Shown piece by piece: positions 32,298-42,067 of a stretch of DNA of 64,000 bases (positions are counted from its first letter, which is position 1; each line of letters starts with the position of its first letter). Both the position numbers and the translations under genes were made by a program. The notes below the pieces were generated by a model. It saw nothing but the letters and a program-made list of their open reading frames with translations, searched no databases and was not told the DNA's origin. The DNA comes from Henckelia pumila (taxonomy: Eukaryota > Streptophyta > Magnoliopsida > Lamiales > Gesneriaceae). The stretch spans positions 10,230,001 through 10,294,000 of the forward strand of contig NW_027331831.1 in assembly GCF_033568475.1 (NCBI RefSeq), given 5' to 3'.

Positions 32298-32482
32298 TAA
32301 GTTTGTCAATTGGACTCCATGTTCTCACTAAGGAAAAGTTTCTCATTTTCACTAGAGGGTGGTGAAATCGTTAAAATAGTGGGAGTGAGATTCATAAAAT
32401 TAAATTCGCCTATTTTATGTCTTAGTAAATTGCTTAAACAATCATTGATATATGTCTGTTTTTCATTTCAGTATTTCATACA

Positions 32483-33325
32483 ATGAATTCGCGAAATCCA
32501 TTATTCTCGATCCTCGAACAAAACAAGTTGACTGGCGCCAACTATACGGAATGGTTCCGGAAGTTGAAGATTGTCTTGACTTCGGAGAAAATGCTCTACG
32601 TGTTAGAGAAAGCACCTCCGAAGGAAGCACCAGCTGATGTAAGTCCGGAGGAATTGGCCAAACTTGATGCATGGTGGGACCATGACATCAAGACCAAATG
32701 CTATATGCAAGCCTCGATGTCTGATGAACTCCAGAGGCGATTTGAGGACACCGTGAATGCTGCTGACATTCACGCTCAACTCAAGGAACTTTTTGGGGCT
32801 CAATCGAGGGTTGAAAGGTTCGCTACTGTTAAGGAGCTGATGACGTGTCGCATGCGTGAAGGGACTTCGATCCGTGATCATGGGGTACGAGTGATTTGGC
32901 TCATACAAAAGTTAGCGACCCTTGATTTGGTGTTGGAGCATGAACTCAACGTGGATTTACTGCTTCTGTCTCTTCCTTCTTCGTTTGATGGATTTGTGAT
33001 AAATTTTAATATGAACAAGATAGAGGCCACCCTTGAAGAGATGGTCAATATGCTCGTTACATATGAATCCACACTTAAGAAGGATAAGCCAGCTTTCTTG
33101 GTGGGCTCCTCATCTTCTGCTAAGAAGGGGCCAAGTATGAAGGGCAAGAAACGTTGTGCCCCACCCAAGAAAGTCGAGCCCGAGAAGAAGCACAAGACAA
33201 AGGCTTCAAACAATGCAAAATCCAAAGGATGTTTGCCATTACTGCAAGAAGCCGGGTCATTGGAAGCGCAACTGCAAGGAATATCTAGAGCAGTTGGGAA
33301 CTGCAAAGGGTATGTTCTATATTGA
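32483..33325 (+). CDS. Copia gag (capsid part), copy 2
   Basis: 280 aa, differing from copy 1 at two residues that I can see (SSFDGF instead of SSFNGF, KKRCAPP instead of KKRSAPP). It has the same start, the same terminal out-of-frame stretch and the same +1 relation to pol, so the frame arrangement predates the duplication. Confidence 0.85.
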   Translation: MNSRNPLFSILEQNKLTGANYTEWFRKLKIVLTSEKMLYVLEKAPPKEAPADVSPEELAKLDAWWDHDIKTKCYMQASMSDELQRRFEDTVNAADIHAQLKELFGAQSRVERFATVKELMTCRMREGTSIRDHGVRVIWLIQKLATLDLVLEHELNVDLLLLSLPSSFDGFVINFNMNKIEATLEEMVNMLVTYESTLKKDKPAFLVGSSSSAKKGPSMKGKKRCAPPKKVEPEKKHKTKASNNAKSKGCLPLLQEAGSLEAQLQGISRAVGNCKGYVLY

Positions 33326-36300
33326 AATAAACATTTCACTTAATACAACTTCTTGGGTATTGGATACCGGATGTGGATCTCACATTTGCAATGATTTGCA
33401 GGTGATGACAAGAAGTCGCAGGCTTAGAATGGGTGAGACCCAGCTGAGGCTCGGGAATGGTTCCAGAGTTGAAGCTACGGCCATTGGAGATGTTTGTTTA
33501 ACTTTGCAGAATGGTTTTAAGTTATTTTTAAGAGATGTTTTATTTGTTCCGGATTTAATTAAAAACATTATTTCTGTTTTTATGCTAGATAGAGATGGTT
33601 ATTCTTGCAATTTTGTGAATGGGATTTGCAATATTTACAAGAATGAATGTTTGATTGAAAATGGACAACTTGAAAACGATCTATACAACTTAAAACTAAA
33701 AGACGTTCCAATAAATTATATTGATAAACCGGCGACAACAAACAAAAGGAAAATCGATAGTCAAAACCCAGCAAACCTTTGGCACGCTAGACTAGGTCAT
33801 ATTTCCTCAAGGAGGATGAACAAGCTAGTAGGAGAGGGCATGTTTGATATGTCTGATATTAACTCTCTACCTACTTGTGAATCCTGCCTAAAAGGAAAAA
33901 TGACTAAATCTCCTTTTAAGGGGAAACCTGAGCGTAGTCAAAATCTGTTGGATTTGATCCATACAGATGTTTGTGGACCATTTAGAGTTGGGACTCAATA
34001 TGGCCACACCTACTTCATTACCTTTACTGACGATTATTCAAGGTATGGGTATTTATATTTAATGAAATATAAGTCTGAAGCATTTGAAAAGTTCAAAGAA
34101 TTCAAGGCTGAAGTAGAAAACAAGCTAGGTAAAAGTATTAAAGCACTTCGATCGGATCGAGGTGGAGAATACTTGAGTACCGAGTTTTTGGACTATCTAA
34201 AAGAGAATGGGATTCTCTCTCAGTGGACTTCTCCTATGACACCACAGCTTAATGGTGTATCGGAGCGTCGTAATCGAACTCTGTTGGACATGGTTCGATC
34301 TATGATGAGCTTCACTGAGCTTCCACCTTCGTTTTGGGGCTATGCGCTTGAAACGGCGGTATTGTTGTTGAACAACGTCCACACTAAAGCAGTGGACAAA
34401 ACACCATACGAGTTATGGAATGGCAAAGCTCCTAAGTATTCGTACTTGAGGATTTGGGGATGTCCTGCTTACGTGAAGCGGACAGTGGGAGATAAGTTGG
34501 ATAGTCGATCCAGCTTATGTTATTTTGTAGGGTATCCGAAGAATTCAATCGGATATTATTTCTATTATCCTGCTGAAACAAAAGTGTTTGTTTCAAGGAA
34601 TGCCACCTTCTTGGAGAAGGAGTTCTTATCGGATAAGAAAGGCGAGATGATGGAACTCGAAGAAGTTCGAGAAGAACCCGAAATACAAAATAACGATCCT
34701 ACGCCTCAGGAACCATTACTGGACACGCCTGAACCTAGAAGATCCGAGAGGACTTCTAGACCTCCTGTTCGATATGGTCTTCTTCTTGAAGGGGATCAAG
34801 ATGAACCCGACATTGGATGTGATCCAAGAAACTTCAAGGAAGCAATTTCTGATGCGGATTCAAATTTATGGCTTGAAGCTATGCAGTCTGAATTGGATTC
34901 GATGCATACAAACCAAGTTTGGTCTTTAGTAGATCCTCCTGATGGAATTGTTCCAATAGGGAGTAAATGGATCTACAAGAGAAAGCTTGGGCCTGATGGT
35001 AAGGTATTGACCTACAAGGCACGATTGGTGGCAAAAGGTTATACTCAAAGACAAGGAGTTGACTATGATGAAACCTTTTCACCAGTTGCAATGTTCAAGT
35101 CCATAAGAATCCTTATTGCCATAGCTGCATGGTATGACTATGAGATATGGCAAATGGATGTGAAGACTGCCTTTCTTAATGGAGACATTAAGGAAGAAAT
35201 CTATATGAAGCAGCCTGAGGGGTTCACATCCATGGGAAGCGAGCATAAGGTATGCAAGCTTCAGAGATCAATTTATGGTCTAAAACAAGCATCAAGAAGT
35301 TGGAACCAGAAATTTGATGAAACAATAAAAGATTTTGGTTTCATCAAGAACCCGGAGGAACCATGCGTGTACAAGAAAGTAGTTAAGGATGCTGTGACAT
35401 TCTTAATACTTTATGTTGATGACATCCTACTCATTGGGAATGACGTAGGGATGTTGCAGTCAACAAAGATATGGTTATCAGGTAGATTCTCGATGAAGGA
35501 TTTGGGTGAGGCATCCTACATTCTTGGGATACAGATCTATAGGGATAGATCTAAGAGAATGATAGGACTCACACAATCAACCTACATCGATACCATATTG
35601 AAACGGTTTTCAATGGATGGGTCCAAGAGAGGACATCTACCCATGTGTCATGGAGTTTCTCTATCCAAGTCTATGTGTCCCAAGACTGATGCAGAGATAG
35701 AGAATATGACACATGTACCATATGCATCAGCTATAGGTAGTATCATGTATGGGATGATATCTACCAGACCGGATGTAGCATTTGCTCTGAGTGTCACGAG
35801 CAGATATCAGTCTAATCCTGGTCAAATGCATTGGAAAGCCGTGAAGGACATTCTTAAGTACTTACGAAGGACTAAGAATATGTTCATGGTATATGGAGGA
35901 CGAGATCTGAAATTGGAAGGCTATACCGACTCTAGCTTCCAAAGTGACTTGGATGACTCGAAGTCAACCTCTGGATTTGTGTTCATGCTCAATGGCGGTG
36001 CTGTCTCTTGGAAAAGTTCCAAGCAGGACACCACAGCGGATTCCACCACTGAGGCTGAATACATTGCAGCATCAGCTGCTGCTAAAGAGGCCGTTTGGAT
36101 GAGGAAGTTCGTCCAAGAGTTGGGCGTCATTCCTGAATTTGTTGGTCCAGTCCCGGTGTACTGTGACAACACGGGTGCCGTTGCTCAAGCAAAGGAACCA
36201 AGGTCTCATCAAAGATCCAAACACGTACTGAGGAAATACCACATCATCCGGGAGATTGTGGAAAGAGGAGACATCACTGTCGAACGAGTGGCCTCTGCAG

Positions 36301-36398
36301 ACAATATCGCTGATCCGCTTACTAAGCCCTTGCCAGGACCATTGTTTGACAAACATCGCGAAGCAATGGGTCTACGTAGTATGACTAGTTGGCTATAG
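33213..36398 (+). CDS. Copia pol (knuckle-PR-IN-RT-RH), copy 2
   Basis: Fully open from the ATG equivalent to 25516 in copy 1; the open frame extends about 57 bases further upstream. Motifs are the same: CCHC knuckle, DTGCGSHIC protease, HHCC and DD-E integrase, YVDD reverse transcriptase, RNase H. Differences seen from copy 1 are few: ECLIENG for ECLIGNG, NNDPTPQEPLLD for NNDHTPQEPLPD, and STSGFVF for STSRFVF. It keeps the conserved Gly, so this copy looks the better candidate for an active polyprotein, apart from the gag-pol frame problem. Confidence 0.92.
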   Translation: MQNPKDVCHYCKKPGHWKRNCKEYLEQLGTAKGMFYIEINISLNTTSWVLDTGCGSHICNDLQVMTRSRRLRMGETQLRLGNGSRVEATAIGDVCLTLQNGFKLFLRDVLFVPDLIKNIISVFMLDRDGYSCNFVNGICNIYKNECLIENGQLENDLYNLKLKDVPINYIDKPATTNKRKIDSQNPANLWHARLGHISSRRMNKLVGEGMFDMSDINSLPTCESCLKGKMTKSPFKGKPERSQNLLDLIHTDVCGPFRVGTQYGHTYFITFTDDYSRYGYLYLMKYKSEAFEKFKEFKAEVENKLGKSIKALRSDRGGEYLSTEFLDYLKENGILSQWTSPMTPQLNGVSERRNRTLLDMVRSMMSFTELPPSFWGYALETAVLLLNNVHTKAVDKTPYELWNGKAPKYSYLRIWGCPAYVKRTVGDKLDSRSSLCYFVGYPKNSIGYYFYYPAETKVFVSRNATFLEKEFLSDKKGEMMELEEVREEPEIQNNDPTPQEPLLDTPEPRRSERTSRPPVRYGLLLEGDQDEPDIGCDPRNFKEAISDADSNLWLEAMQSELDSMHTNQVWSLVDPPDGIVPIGSKWIYKRKLGPDGKVLTYKARLVAKGYTQRQGVDYDETFSPVAMFKSIRILIAIAAWYDYEIWQMDVKTAFLNGDIKEEIYMKQPEGFTSMGSEHKVCKLQRSIYGLKQASRSWNQKFDETIKDFGFIKNPEEPCVYKKVVKDAVTFLILYVDDILLIGNDVGMLQSTKIWLSGRFSMKDLGEASYILGIQIYRDRSKRMIGLTQSTYIDTILKRFSMDGSKRGHLPMCHGVSLSKSMCPKTDAEIENMTHVPYASAIGSIMYGMISTRPDVAFALSVTSRYQSNPGQMHWKAVKDILKYLRRTKNMFMVYGGRDLKLEGYTDSSFQSDLDDSKSTSGFVFMLNGGAVSWKSSKQDTTADSTTEAEYIAASAAAKEAVWMRKFVQELGVIPEFVGPVPVYCDNTGAVAQAKEPRSHQRSKHVLRKYHIIREIVERGDITVERVASADNIADPLTKPLPGPLFDKHREAMGLRSMTSWL

Positions 36399-36412
36399 GG
36401 CAAGTGGGAGAT

Positions 36413-38274
36413 TGAAAGAGTGGGTGCCCAGTGAGCCAACTTGTGGCTATGGGCTTTGATGACTCTTTGTACAAACAATCTTTTGTTTAATATTATTTAC
36501 ACTTTTATTAATGGCAATGACTTTATCTTTCTTCATATTGTTATATTGTGATATACTATTGTTGTTTTGATAAAGACCTTGAATGTACTATAGTGTATGT
36601 AAGATGTGGTAGAACATGGAGATGTCTATCATGAAACATGTCTTATAGTCACTGTATATTCTAAAACCGTTCCTAGTCGATTGAGCCGTCCGAGAATAAG
36701 GATAAGGATCGCTCGAGTTTGAGACTAGCATTTGCGATGCGGAGTACCACGTTTCATTGGTAGGGAACATGGAGATGTTCGAAGCATGCAAATGGATATT
36801 CATAGGATGAATAATCGAACTACCCTATCCGGACTTTCCAAGTGGTTATCACTTATCGAGTGGATAAAGTCCGCGGTTTTGGTTGTACACCATTAGTCCT
36901 TACGACTTGAAACATCATGGAGACTCTATATGCTAGTACTGTGCTTTGACTCGTTTACCGACTCTATGGGGGTCATCAGGTGTCGGGATTGGGTACAGTT
37001 ACAACACATATAGGAGTCGATGCATTGTTGTCAAGGATTCACCACATACTTGCGAGTGTGGATATCCTATGCGATCTGAGGAGATATTAGTGTGACAAAT
37101 CTCTGGCCAGAGTACTTGATGTGATTTAAGAAATGGTTTCTTAGTAGCGCATGCGATGTCACTAATTTGATCTTCAAGATGTATTGCATAGTTATCGAAT
37201 CTTGAGCGACTCTCGATATACCAATGGTTGTTGATTCGATCGGGATATATGGATGAAGGGACCGTACTGTACGCTAACCAAAATCTACTGGTTCTTGTAG
37301 GCACTATCAGTGATACCTAGGGAATCATGGGGCGATGTTGCTAGGCGCTTTACCATGATTCATTGGGCAAGTCGGAAATCGTTGTTCCGAGTCACAAGGA
37401 GTTGTGAGCCCACGGCTAGCTGTATCCCTGAACCATTGAGGGTCACACAGTGTAATGGAGTTTTAATCCCCGTTGAGATAGTTAAATTTAAAGAGTTAAA
37501 TTTAATGAATAAAGAAGTTGGACTTCTTAAATAAGAGTAAGGGAGTAGGATTTCCTAAAATGACATAGGGATGGACATTTTTGGAAATCACTGAATTCGG
37601 ATTCAGGAAAATTTATCTTGACTTTAAAATATGCAGAAATGGTTTCTGTGCACATTGGTGAAATCGGTTCATCAATCGGAGTCACGATGAATTTTATATT
37701 AATTTCTGAACATGCGGGCTTTGCCTGTCGGGCCTCAACTTATGACTAATGGGCCCTAAGGTGTTAGTGGCCTGCATTATAAATAAGTTATTGCAGTACA
37801 GAAATTACACATAACAGCTCATTATTCTGAGAGAGAAAAAATCGAACCCTAGCTCTCTCAAAGAATTTTCGGCCGTCCCCCTCCTGCTCTGCCCGAGAAA
37901 ATTTCGGTCTGTGATTTTGAATCGCAGTCAGGAATAACGAATCAGATTCGTTTAATCTCTTCGCAGAAAACTTCTGACAGATTTTCTAGTGCAATCTGTC
38001 AGAGGGATTTAAACCTCATTCGTGGACCTGATTGAAGGAGTTCATCGGTTCCAGGGAGAGACAACAAGAGCAGAGAAATCTGTTGGAGTCCAATAATCTC
38101 GCTTCGAGATTGAAGGTAAAATTTAATAATTGTTATTTAATTTTACACACACTAATAATTTAATCGTTGAACGGTTGATACCCACACTATGGAATTGTTC
38201 CATAATAAAATTTTAAACTTCCGCTGCACCGGGTATCAATCGTGATTGATCTGAACGCCAGTTTTTTCCCAACA
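36413..38274 (+). repeat. Copia array LTR 3
   Basis: 1862 bp, TATA box at 37778-37785, ending CCCAACA before the second CAGT. Private bases include AGCGCATGCG near 37147 and CTGAACGCC near 38252. Confidence 0.95.
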
Positions 38275-39433
38275 CAGTGTTGATGTTGGTGTTGTCAACA
38301 CCACGGACAACACTGTTGATGAGGACTATGACATTGATGCTGCTCATTCCCTCATGTTTTACTCTGGAGAAGATTCTGCTGTATGGCCTCTCTTCACTCA
38401 TAGAGGACTACTGGATGAGAGGAACATAGAAGTACGCTTCTACGATAGGTACAATCTTGTTGATTTTCTGAAGCTTAGGCAACTTTATTCTACAGTTGTT
38501 GCTGTGATACCCTACTGTAAGAGGGTGATTCTGGAATTCTACGCCCACCTAACCTCAAGCATTGAAGATCCAGAATCTGCGAAGTATGGATTGGTGTATC
38601 TTCGGGGTAGGTTGTTTGAGTTTACTCCAGCTGTCATCGACTCTCTCTACTCAACCCCCGATGTTGATGAAGGACCTCATCCAGACGTCGATAAAGTTAT
38701 TTCTGTCCTTACTGGTGGCTTGGTCAAAAAGTTTTCTGACCATTTTTCTGCAGCCAAGTTGACTTCATTTTATTCTGTCCTTCACAAGATTGTTGTGAGG
38801 AATTGGACGCCTTCCTCAAACTCTACAGTAATCACACGGCCACAGGCGTTCATTTTTTATGCCATAGGGACTGGGAGTCCTTTTAATTTCGGGAAGCTGA
38901 TTTTCAAGGCAGTGCTCCAATTTGCTGATGGAGGACTCAAGTCTACTAAGCTCCCTTTCTTATCTTTGATATATGGCATTTTGGAATCTCAGGCCTTCAT
39001 CCGCAATATTACAGAAGATCTCACTGATCAACCTAAGATTTTGAAGTTAGTAGCTGGACTTCTTAAGGGAAATCAGATTTTGGATTTGCCCTGGACTGTC
39101 ACTCCTTCTTCTGCTGCTGAAGTTGCTGATGTTGCACCCGATGTTGCCAACACGGGTGACAAAACTGAAGAAACAATGTCTACTCCTACTCCCTTAGAAT
39201 TCACCACTGCCACTATTCAGCTGCTGATGACTCGTGCTGAGGAAAAGATTGCTCAAGCACAGGAAGATATTGCCTTCTACAGCATTATCTTGGCTAATTG
39301 TCGGAGACAACTTGGAATTTCTGGCCAAACAGGGAGAGATAGTGCACAATATGAAGCTGTTGGTCCATCTGGGACTAAAGATGATGAGGATGAAGCTACT
39401 GCTCAAGAGGGATCCGATAGTGATCAATTTTAG
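38275..39433 (+). pseudogene. Sirevirus 2 env-like ORF, C-terminal part
   Basis: Open from the insertion site, in the frame left at 21061, to TAG 39433. It carries the globular env-like / 'putative plant transposon protein' region: PLFTHRGLLDERNIEVRFYD, RVILEFYAHLTSS, LVYLRGRLFEFTPAVIDSLY and AFIFYAIGTGSPFNFGKLIF. This is followed by a helical, heptad-like segment (TIQLLMTRAEEKIAQAQED) and an acidic tail (DDEDEATAQEGSDSDQF). Organisation and position match 2269-3561. Without its N-terminal part and with two upstream stops it is dead as part of the original ORF. The internal ATG at 38354 could still start a 359-aa protein. Confidence 0.82.
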
Positions 39434-39751
39434 ATTTTGCTTCTTCTCTCATCTTTGCTTTAATTGTTTCGTTTTGATTTTAATATAACTATTTTGTTTG
39501 ATCTAGTTATGTGTCTCAAGTGCTCTTAAATTCTTTAACTAGACTAACAACTTCTATCCCATTTATGCTCTATATTTGAATTACAGAAACCCACGTGTTA
39601 TTGTCCATGTTATTCACCGTGTTACAACACGAGGGACAACACTTCAAGGGGAGACTTAAAATTCAGGGGGAGAAGAATTTTTAAACTCAGGGGGAGTTTA
39701 TGTTTATGGTTACTTGTGCAATATTTTGTCCAGAAAGCAAAAAGGGGGAGA
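39434..39751 (+). other. Sirevirus 2 3' region with four PPT-like tracts
   Basis: Purine tracts at about 39645 (TCAAGGGGAGAC), 39663 (TTCAGGGGGAGAAG), 39687 (CTCAGGGGGAGTTT) and 39739-39751 (AAAAAGGGGGAGA). The last abuts the LTR and is the classic Sirevirus PPT; multiple upstream copies are a lineage trait. A GTGTTGTC dyad copy lies at 39607-39643. Confidence 0.8.
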
Positions 39752-40584
39752 TGGAAAGGAATTTTATTCCTTGATATTTCGGCCCTTAATAAATTGAATA
39801 TTATAAGATTTTGCTTTCTAAAAAAGTTACAATATTTGGTAAATATCTTGTGTATATCTCGAATATGTTAAGAAATATATTTGCCATGCTAAAATCTTGT
39901 CTTGATAAGGTAGTTATTAGATATAATATTATTTGATATTATCAAGATTTGATTTGCAAGATTTGATAGAGTTTTATTACTATTAAAACATGTTTCCTTA
40001 TTCATGTAGGACTCTATCTAAGGAAACCTTCAAAGACTTAGATGCTTATCTATAAAAGGGGTTTTCACGCACAAGATTTAAAAAGGGCTTCAGACGTACA
40101 ATTCGCTGCGTAACCATTGAAGAATTTCATTGAAGAATTTGAATAATTCTGAAGCAAGGTTTTTGCAACCTTCGTTGTTGCATGTCCTCGTGTTGCCGTT
40201 CGTGTTGAAGACATCAAAGACAATACTGTGGGAACTGTGTTGTTGAAGATCTTTATTGTCTCTTCAAATTTAGGCTACGGGAGTTGCATCTGTTATATTT
40301 ACTCTGATTTGTTTAGGATGCAAGTTTAATTTCTCAACTTGTTGAGAAATTTAGGATTTACTGACTTTTCATAAAATCACTAGGATTATCTTTGTAAGAC
40401 TGATCTTACGTTTACTAGTGAAATTTATCCATAAGGCACCCGCACGAGTTTTTATACTCGTGCAAAATTAATTACTTGTGTTTTATTTACGCTTTTTCCG
40501 CTGCACTGTGTTGTCTGTGGTGTTATAACACGAAGTACAACACTGCCTATTTTACATAACGAACCATGTACACCGTTTCTTTCA
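39752..40584 (+). repeat. 3' LTR of Sirevirus 2
   Basis: 833 bp from TGGAAAGGAA, directly after the PPT, to TTTCTTTCA. TATA box TATAAAAG at 40051 reads on the plus strand. Two GTGTTGTC-type dyads (40189-40240, 40507-40545) occur in the distal half. The 5' LTR is not in the window, so the ends rest on the TG...CA termini and PPT position only. Confidence 0.7.
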
Positions 40585-40906
40585 ATTAAATATAGTATTT
40601 ATATCCTATAGATAAAAGTAAAAGTAGAGTTGAAAAGAGTAGTATCCGCAATTTTTATTTGTTATTTTCAAAAGAAATAAAAATTTCCTGTTTATTTATA
40701 AATAATAGAGCAGGAGGTTTTGCTTGACATAATAAATTGATTCAAAGTTCAAACTATTTAGATAAGTTAATGAACATATGCGAGAGAAGCCCAAACATTT
40801 CAATCACTCGGCCCAAAATACTCTAAACGTATGTGGGTATGAGGCCCAACTCTATCATCTATATGACTCTATCAATGAATTTCTACGTTTCATAACAAAT
40901 CATATA
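40585..40906. other. AT-rich intergenic sequence, nothing recognised
   Basis: No gene, repeat or element boundary could be supported. A 72-codon open stretch at 40778-40996 runs into the tandem repeat and shows no domain. Confidence 0.5.
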
Positions 40907-41810
40907 TCTATTAATATTATTATGCAAGAGACCCTTAGTTGGTCTCTTGGTATGCCAAGAATATTAAAAAATATTTTAAAAAAAAACACACACTAAAACT
41001 GTTTCTCTCCACTATCTCTATTTTTTTTATTTTTTATTTAATATTTAGAACAATCATTTTATTTAACTATTTCCAAATTCCAAATTATTTGAAAAAACTA
41101 ATGAAATAGGAAATACTAATAGAATAAATGATGTTCTAACTACTTATGGTTATCATTCTTAACAAAAAAAATTATTTTTACTGCAATAAATTTATTAGAA
41201 TTTTTTTTTATCTATTACTATTATTATGCAAGAGACCATTAGTTGATCTTTTGGTATGCCAGTAATATTAAAAAATATTTAAAAAACACACACACTAAAA
41301 CTATTTCTCTCTACTATCTCTATTTATTTTATTTTTTATTTAATATTTAGTACAATCATTTTATTAACTATTTTCAAATTCCAAATTATTTGAAAAAACT
41401 AATGAAATAGGAAATACTAATAGAATAAATGATGTTTTAACTACTTATAATTATCATTCTTAACAAAAAAAATTATTTTTACTGCTATAAATTTATTAGA
41501 ATTTTTTTTTATCTATTACTATTATTATGCAAGAGACTCTTAGTTGGTCTCTTGGTATGCCAAGAATATTAAAAAATATTTAAAAAACACACACACTAAA
41601 ACTGTTCTCTCCACTATCTCTATTTATTTTATTTTTTATTTAATAGTTAGTACAATCATTTTATTTAACTATTTCCAAATTCCTAATTATTTGAAAAAAC
41701 TAATGAAATAGGAAATACCTAATAGAATAAATGATGTTTTAACTACTTATGGTTATCATTCTTAACAAAAAAAATTATTTTTACTGCTATAAATTTATTA
41801 AATTTTTTTA
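40907..41810 (+). repeat. Three-unit tandem repeat, ~302-bp period
   Basis: Units start at 40907, 41211 and 41512 with TCTATTA.TATTATTATGC and share nearly all of their sequence. Each begins with a short hairpin word (AGAGACCCTTAGTTGGTCTCT-like) and includes an ACACACACTAAAACT stretch. Low divergence between units points to recent expansion. No coding capacity. Confidence 0.9.
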
Positions 41811-42067
41811 TTGAAATTAAGTATAAAAAACTTTCGTCACACATCGTGTGTGCAAATATGCTAATGTATATATATATACATACTAGCGACAATGCAGACG
41901 CAATGTGTCTCCCTAAAAATTAATTTTTTTAATGAAATTTTTTATATCAAAATAACATCATAAGATAAGATTTTCATTTTATAATTTGAAAACCAACTAA
42001 TAGATTTAATGATTAACCAATCAAAATATAGATGCTAGTTGTGTAAAAATGTTTTTTTAAAAAAAAA
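41811..42067. other. AT-rich spacer, nothing recognised
   Basis: Contains TATATATATATACATACTAG and CACACATCGTGTGTGC words but no supportable feature. It ends in the T/A-rich sequence that flanks the LINE. Confidence 0.4.

Larger units (their letters stand above)
21062..38274 (+). mobile_element. Tandem Ty1/copia array: LTR-int-LTR-int-LTR, TSD CAGT
   Basis: Three 1862-bp LTRs (21062-22923, 28716-30577, 36413-38274) alternate with two internal regions of 5792 and 5835 bp. Both internal regions carry PBS, leader, gag, pol and PPT in the same order. A single 4-bp duplication CAGT (21058-21061 and 38275-38278) flanks the whole, and none is seen at the middle LTR. That fits one insertion enlarged by unequal LTR recombination, not two insertions. 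I counted only about six to eight differences between any two LTRs by eye, so the array is young. Pol motifs and the initiator-Met PBS fit the Tork/Angela-like side of Ty1/copia (inference). Confidence 0.92.

Noticed and set aside
41860..41900. CTAG-containing stretch as a Helitron 3' end
   Set aside because: No convincing hairpin plus CTRRT terminus and no matching 5' TC end were found.
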